64,000 nt of DNA from Amoebophrya sp. A120. Taxonomy: Eukaryota > Sar > Dinophyceae > Syndiniales > Amoebophryaceae. Under the pieces are notes generated by a model. The model was given only the letters and a program-made list of their open reading frames with translations, was not told the DNA's origin and did not search any database. Shown in pieces: positions 58,507-64,000 of the stretch. Numbering within the stretch: position 1 is the stretch's first letter; every line of letters begins with the position of its first letter. Made by a program: the position numbers and the translations under genes. Location: positions 4,938,619 through 5,002,618 of the forward strand of contig CAJINV010000004.1 in the NCBI GenBank assembly GCA_905178155.1. The letters are read 5' to 3'.

Positions 58507-58952
58507 GATTATGGACACAGATCGGGCGGGGGTAGCGACAGAAACCTCCAAAACTTACATATGCATCGCAGCGAATAAATTCCTGCTACCACTGGTAGCG
58601 AGAATATGAATTATACCTGACAGCGCATATTATACGGAAAATTAAAGAAATTGAAAGACGAAGAGACTGCTCTTCGTCTGCTACTAGTACTAGCGGTTGT
58701 CGTCCAAAATTATCGAAACAACTCACATCTTCATCTATGCGAAAACAACTCTAGCCGTAGCCGAATCGGATGCAATTACGGCAGCACTCGGGCGCTACAT
58801 CGAGATCACATCTTACAGAACAACTAGGTCACAAAATTACAAAAGCGAAAGCATGTGCATGTGAATGTAGTAACCAGCAACACACACTAAAACAAAAATA
58901 CTGGTTTACAGCGAGCTAGAACCTCTACTCAACGTGTGTTAGTAGTTTCCCT
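58507..58952. other. intergenic region
   Basis: AT-rich, with no supported content. Confidence 0.5.
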
Positions 58953-61734
58953 CTACTGTCTAATCTTTTGTATCAAGCTCAACACCCCAAGCGCCAGATC
59001 GTAGTCCTCGTAGTAGTTGAACCCACCTTGGGCCAGCGCGGTCAGGCCCACGATGAGTAGAGAAACCCCACCTGTCAAATGCAAAAATGTCTGGGTCTGG
59101 AAGATTCCGGGATTTGTGATGCATATTTTCTTTGATCCAAGACGCATGTAATGCATGATCTAGCATCACAGATTTTTAGAGGGCTTCATGATGCCTATTC
59201 CGCATGAGAAATGCCCTCTCCGAATAACACAAACTGGACTCCTGTTGCTGGTCACGCAATACAGATTTTTTTGGAATCCAAAGACAGCATGACAAGTTCC
59301 AATCTTCCAGACCCAGACACTTTTGCATTTGATACCACCACCGAGCGTGTCCTCCACCACGCGGGCAGGTCGGACCGCGTTAGAGGTACTTGTTGCGGAC
59401 GTAAGCTGCATCTGCTTGCGTCGGGCTTTCGGGCTGGAACCAGGCGTTGCCTGAGACAATGTTACAGATGCAATTTTTTTCTTTTGCAGCACGCTGGTGA
59501 TTTCATGTTCAAGAAAAAGCGGTACTACTACTCAGATCATGAAGCTATGCACCATGTGAGCAACGTGTTGCACTTGTTCTGCTCTTTGAAGATTGTTCCA
59601 GCGCTGATACAAAAGTTTTCGAAAAGATAAAGAATACCAATACGAATAGTACCTTTGGAAATTTGGTCAATAAGTCCGAGGATTCCGCGAGGTCCCGCTT
59701 TAGTTTTTCCAGGCCCCTTAACAGCGTGTCAAAGTTCATTTGGTGGTATTTGAAGAAGAGTTTCGGTTCCGTCCGGACCAAGCCTGACACCTTCTTCTGC
59801 ACGTCCGAAAGGCAGAGAATCGACGCAGGCTGCGCGTTGTTGTCCTTCTGCTCTTGGCCCTGATCCTGATTGTTCTGAACGAGGTTAGTATCTGTTCTTC
59901 CAGTCGTGGCTGTTGCCGTCAGCGTCGTGTCCCTGGTCGCGTTAATCCCGTAGCTGTAGTATTTCCTGTTTGGCGCGAGCATAACCTCTACGTACAACTC
60001 CGCGATTTTCCTAAACATGCGGTACAGCTTCAGGTAGCACTCCGCACCTTCCGCCGACCGGCTACACACGTCGAGAATGATCGGGCACTGGCAGGGCTCC
60101 GCAAGCTGGTTAGACCGGAAAAGCTCGTTTTGGCGCAGGATTTCTTTCAACTGTGGGACGTGCTTATCCGTGTTGAAATTCGGGAGAGAGGATAATCGCA
60201 GCGAAACGCCCTTCATGTTGATGTGCGGCTGTAGCCCGTTGATACTATGCTGCGCGGCTGTAGGAGAGCTTGCGAAAGAAAAGTCGTCGAGGTCGTTGGT
60301 ATTACTTGGATCAGCGCCGTCTACTTCCACTGCAGACGAGCTCGCGGAAGAAATCGCTGGCTTATTCAAACCACTGCTCTGTTTGCTGTTGCGCGTGCTA
60401 GTGGACGGCGGGTGGTGTCCGGCGGGAGAGAGGGATCGATCAATTCCAAGTGCTGCGCTAGACTTTATTTCTCGCGTAGAAGTTTCATCGTATTCCAAAG
60501 TTACTTCGCCCTTTCTGTTGACACAAATCTTTGGTGGCCGGGTATTTTTCATCGGCTGCGCAGTAGATCCACCGCATGTCCCTGAAGTGGAAGAACAACA
60601 GGAATTATTGCCTCCTGGCCCCGCACTCGTGCAGTAGATATCGCGACTGCTCAAAGGTGGAACACTGCTGTCTCTTTGATGTTCCCCCCTCTCGATCTGC
60701 GTACAATTGTTCCAATTGCTACTGTTGTTATTGTTACCGTAGTTGTTCCTCGTCCCGTTCGGCAGCGCCTCGCTGCTCCGGCCAGACGCGATCTGGCTGC
60801 AGTGGTGATCTAGGCACAACCCCTGCAACACGCTATTCGCCAAGATGGCGCTGTTGGGCATGAAGAAGCAGCTGCTCGGGTCGTGCACGGTTTTGGAAAA
60901 ATCGGTCAAGAGGGTCTTAATCGGCCCGTACTTCGCCCGGATATCGACCTCCGACTCGATGTGGAAGTGCGGGGCGGACGGCATCTCCATGCAGGTACAA
61001 ACGTGCCCCCCGAAAACCCGTTTCGTCCTTAGATTGCTCGTGTTGACCACGGACCCTGGAATCATCGCGTAGGGACTGGTCACATTTGCAGCAGCCCCGA
61101 GCGTGGTCGGGGCGCCACCACTCATGGAGACGATGGAAGTTCCATAAGCCGCTTGATGTGAGGATGCATTGTTGGTAGTTGTACTGTTGTTGCTGGACAA
61201 CTGTTTATTCTGCGCCGGGCTGTTCAGGGTTGTCTGTCCAGTTCGCATGCTATTGAACATCGGGTCTCTGTTACTCACGTGCGACGAGTTCATATTTGTT
61301 GCATTCGTAGTTGCTCCAGCATTCATTGCCGCGGCGGCGCTACTCCTCCGCGCGTCCGAGGCGTTTGCGTTGGGGTCGTTGATGCCTCTAGCCGCGATCC
61401 GATTCGCCCGCTCCACATCCCGGGCGAAAATTTCGGAAATGTAGTTTTTCTGCTGACTGGCCTCGAAGTCCCGCGTGCTGTGCTTTTTCAACGCATTGTG
61501 GTGACGACCTGCTCCGTTGGAAGAGCTGGAGGCAGTTGTAGAAGAACTGGACCGCTGGTCGTCGGGAATCATTACATTTTGAGAGTTTCTCACTTGATGA
61601 CCGAGGCCGGCCGCGTGAGCAGGATCAAACTGCTGCAGTTCGTCGTCATAACTTCTTGGCGACGTGCGGTGGTTGCCTTCTCTCGTACTGCTTCTTGCCA
61701 GTTGTCTTGGTCCTCCGGCGGAAGTAGGGATCAT
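58953..61734 (-). CDS. unknown Ser/Asn-rich protein with Cys-containing segments
   Basis: First ATG in the frame at 61734; the frame is open a little further (KPDASILSNLLSNSG) without an ATG. Exons 61734 to about 59651, about 59490-59335 and 59072-58953 give about 790 residues. It is mostly Ser/Asn/Thr-rich and disordered. Ordered parts include GGHVCTCMEMPSAPHFHIE, ILANSVLQGLCLDHHC, a Leu-rich stretch KEILRQNELFRSNQLAEPC, YLKLYRMFRKIAELYVEVML and FDTLLRGLEKLKRDLAESSD. The last exon has a hydrophobic segment (LLIVGLTALAQGG) and ends LIQKIRQ. One GT-AG intron follows KFPK; the second intron is a family-A introner. No family recognised. It might be the downstream half of the TTLL gene. Confidence 0.65.
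59073..59334. mobile_element. introner, family A (A11)
   Basis: Left end mutated to TGTCAAATGC, right end GCATTTGATA; perfect repeat CCACC. Excision gives TLGGGVSLLIVGL. Confidence 0.92.
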
Positions 61735-61796
61735 GCCACTGTTCGACAAGAGATTGGACAGTATGGAAGCGTCAGGTTTGAAATCGTCAAAGTTGA

Positions 61797-62037
61797 AATA
61801 ATTTCAATTTGTAATGCATAAAATGCGATACAAAAAGTGACTCTATTGCAGAGGACCCACGGGAGGCAGATTATAGTCCTGGCAAGGGTCAAAAGTTGGA
61901 CTGCTAACTAGCATGACAGAAGGCAGATCTTTTGCCCTAAACCGCATGACAGACTCGCTTCCAGGACCGGGAAAATTTGTAATGCGCCGACTACAAACTG
62001 CAGGTCTAGCTGGTATCTGTTTTATGCATGGCAAACT
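61797..62037. mobile_element. introner-like element (family H, single copy)
   Basis: Inverted ends TTTGTAATGCATAAAATG on the left and GTTTTATGCATGGCAAACTA on the right. The flanking host DNA is itself inverted: GAAATCGTCAAAGTTGAAAT at 61780 and its near-complement at 62038. It lies exactly between the TTLL frame and the next ORF. Confidence 0.65.
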
Positions 62038-63902
62038 ATTTCAACTTTGTCGATTTCAACTCTGACACATCCATAGACAGGCGTTCTTCGGTATCTTCCC
62101 CATCCAGCTCTTCGTCTATTTCTTCTGGAGGTTCCGAGCTCTGCTCGACGAAATTCTCTATGTCACTGCCGTCTTCTTCCGTGTGGTCGTCGGAGGACTT
62201 AATGTTGTTTATTGTTGAGGATGAGGGCCTAATATCATTCTTCTTTGGTGGTGCGCCTGCGCGGTTCAGTATGATCGGGATCTCGGTGAAGGTTCCGATC
62301 GTGGGGGTGGAGGCTGCGGGAATGTTGGAGATCTTTTCTCGAACAGAAGATATTTTCGACTTCGGATTCGGATCTTTGTCTACTTTCGAAGTTGCACCAT
62401 TTGATGTTGTTCCCTTAGCTGCAGCTCCTGTTGCCGACGACGTGTCTTTTTCCTTATCCTTATTTGCAGCAGGTATGGTACTTCCTGCTCCATAGAAATC
62501 GTTCCTCACGGTAACCGGCTTGGCGTCCTGCTTGCGACTACTGTATCGCTCGCCCCGGGCCGTGTTGATCTCCTTTTTCTTTCCATTCGGAGATAAAATC
62601 GGGCCGCTACCACCGTTGCTTATTCCCCCGCTCTGCTGTAGAAGTTGTCCTTCCCTCTCCTCCATTTGTGCCATCCCCGGCTGCGCCTGCCGGTAGGGAC
62701 TGGCGTAAAAGGAGCTTAGCCCGTGGGCGTTCACCGCGTTTTTCGACCGAAACGGAAACCCGTCCGACGACACCGCGCCCGGAAGGTTGACCGCTAAAGG
62801 CGTTGCGTTTGCGGGTGCGGGGACGATTTTCTCGATGGATAAACTGGGCGTCGCGTTCAACTCGAGAAGCCAGGGCTTCATGTTTTGGTCTAACAGAATG
62901 TCGATCCCGATGACGTGGTTAAACGTCACATCCGCGTTGCCGAACTTCAAATCTTCGCTTAAAGCCTGCACCGCCATCAATTCCGTGAGTAAACTGGGGG
63001 AAATTGCGAGCAAAATCTTTTTCGTGATCTGTTCCATCTGCTGCCAGAAGGTGGCAATGGAGAACTTCCCCGGGTACCGTTTTTCCAGCAACGTCAACGT
63101 CGAAGACAATAGTCTTTTCGACTTCCCCTCCCGAAATTGCAGCGATTTCTTGTTGATCGCGTAATTTGTCAAATGACTGGACTCGTTTTTCGCCCGGTCG
63201 TCCTGGTGATTTGCGCCTTTGTACTTCGTTGTACAGAACCGGGCCAAGCCCTCGCGATACAGCAACGCCTTCAAGTGCGGCATCACCTCGGTGACCACAA
63301 TGTAGAGCCGCAAGTCGAACTTCAGCCCGTCGAGTAACAACGGGTTCTCCACGTATTGCTGCGCGACGGATTTCCGGCCGTTCCCGCTGATGTGGAACTT
63401 CTCCATGTGGTTGTTCAGCTCGGCCAACCCCCGGCAGAGGAAAATCCCGTGTCCCTGCGTGCCAAATTCCGGCTTTACGATCAACGTGTTTTTCAGCCCG
63501 TGCTTGGGGTCGCGGCAGTCTCGGCGTAAGAGCGCTGCTTGGTCGGGGAGAATGTAGGTCTCGGGCACGTGGAGGTCTAAGTCTTCCTTGTCGAAAAACG
63601 GTTTGACCACCTGGAGTAACCTGTGAAACCTAACTTTCTCGCACACGTCCGCCATACCGGGAATTTTCGTGACCTTCACGAAGGGCTGGGCCTTGCCTTG
63701 CGCGGCGGATTTCGGTTTGGTGATGGTGTTCCCGCTCGCGGTTTGGGTTTTCGTCGTGCCTGTAAGGATGAGGATAAGCATGTGTAGATCTTCATTGTAG
63801 TCCTGGATTCTGATGCAGCTTATGCTTTTCTTTACCGAAGACGAATTTGACCTGCGTCCATATTTTTGCTGGAAGACGAGGGCGAGGCCAACTACGACGC
63901 AT
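62036..63902 (-). CDS. tubulin tyrosine ligase-like (TTLL) enzyme
   Basis: ATP-grasp ligase that adds amino acids (Tyr, Glu or Gly) to tubulin or related proteins. ATG at 63902. Exon 1 ends at 63836; a canonical 76-nt intron (63760-63835, GTAAAG...TTACAG) leads to exon 2, 63759-62036; about 595 residues. ATP-grasp landmarks: NTLIVKPEFGTQGHGIFL, SVAQQYVENPLLLDGLKFDL then RLYIVVTEV, SSHLTNYAINKKS, and FGNADVTFNHVIGIDILLDQ followed by KPWLLELNATPSLS, the metal-binding Glu/Asn motif. The C-terminal 200 residues are disordered and end in an acidic tail. Which amino acid it ligates cannot be told here. With CFAP53 it indicates a modified microtubule axoneme. Stop TAG at 62036-62038, just at an introner-like element. 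Confidence 0.93.
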
Positions 63903-64000
63903 GAGAGAAACAAAGTGTGTGAGCGAGAAAAATATTTTTACAACCGTAGAAAAAAAGCCCTCGCGAAACGGAAACCTTCAAGAACTCGAACGTACATGTA

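Overview
The window reads as nuclear DNA of a protist with flagella. It has intron-containing genes, a cytosolic ribosomal protein, an axonemal CFAP53-type protein, a tubulin tyrosine ligase-like enzyme and eIF4G/TUTase-type RNA factors. All fourteen gene models I could build lie on the minus strand. Many of their introns are short mobile elements with terminal inverted repeats (introners). One-way gene order plus inverted-repeat introners with non-GT/AG ends points to a dinoflagellate relative such as the parasite Amoebophrya; that assignment is inference.

Layout, left to right, all minus strand: a partial membrane protein (1-1622); endonuclease III NTH1 with an unusual C-terminus (2689-5703); an eIF4G-like MIF4G protein with a 3.8 kb GC-rich intron (6369-12457); a terminal nucleotidyltransferase fused to a MIF4G-like region (13590-17769); a small coiled-coil protein (19136-20800); ribosomal protein uL6/RPL9 (21918-22920); a long coiled-coil/disordered protein (24518-31603) whose intron carries a 2 kb structured insertion and the only sequence gap; CFAP53 (33554-37557); a DHHC palmitoyltransferase (38474-42798); two single-pass membrane proteins (46066-50116 and 51217-53109); a protein with a possible AP2-like domain (54706-56620); an unknown Ser/Asn-rich protein (58953-61734); and a TTLL enzyme (62036-63902). 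Between 42.8 and 46 kb and 56.6 and 59 kb there are GC-rich repeat islands, one with clear terminal inverted repeats.

The main signal is the introner system. About 28 elements fall into at least six families (A-F) plus singletons, defined by their terminal inverted repeats. Most start TATC/TATG, end GATA/CATA, and are flanked by a 5-bp target duplication. Removing the element plus one copy of the duplication restores the reading frame in nearly every case I tested, and in NTH1, TUTase, DHHC and CFAP53 the restored protein matches the family. Members of one subfamily sit in both orientations relative to transcription. All families carry copies of an internal motif close to GCATGACAAA.

The strongest candidate for something undescribed is inside the family-B introner at 29012-31082. 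It holds seven 39-nt two-stem hairpins and four smaller hairpins in a period of about 238 nt, with compensatory base changes, next to further long stems. It looks like a structured-RNA mobile element nested in an introner.
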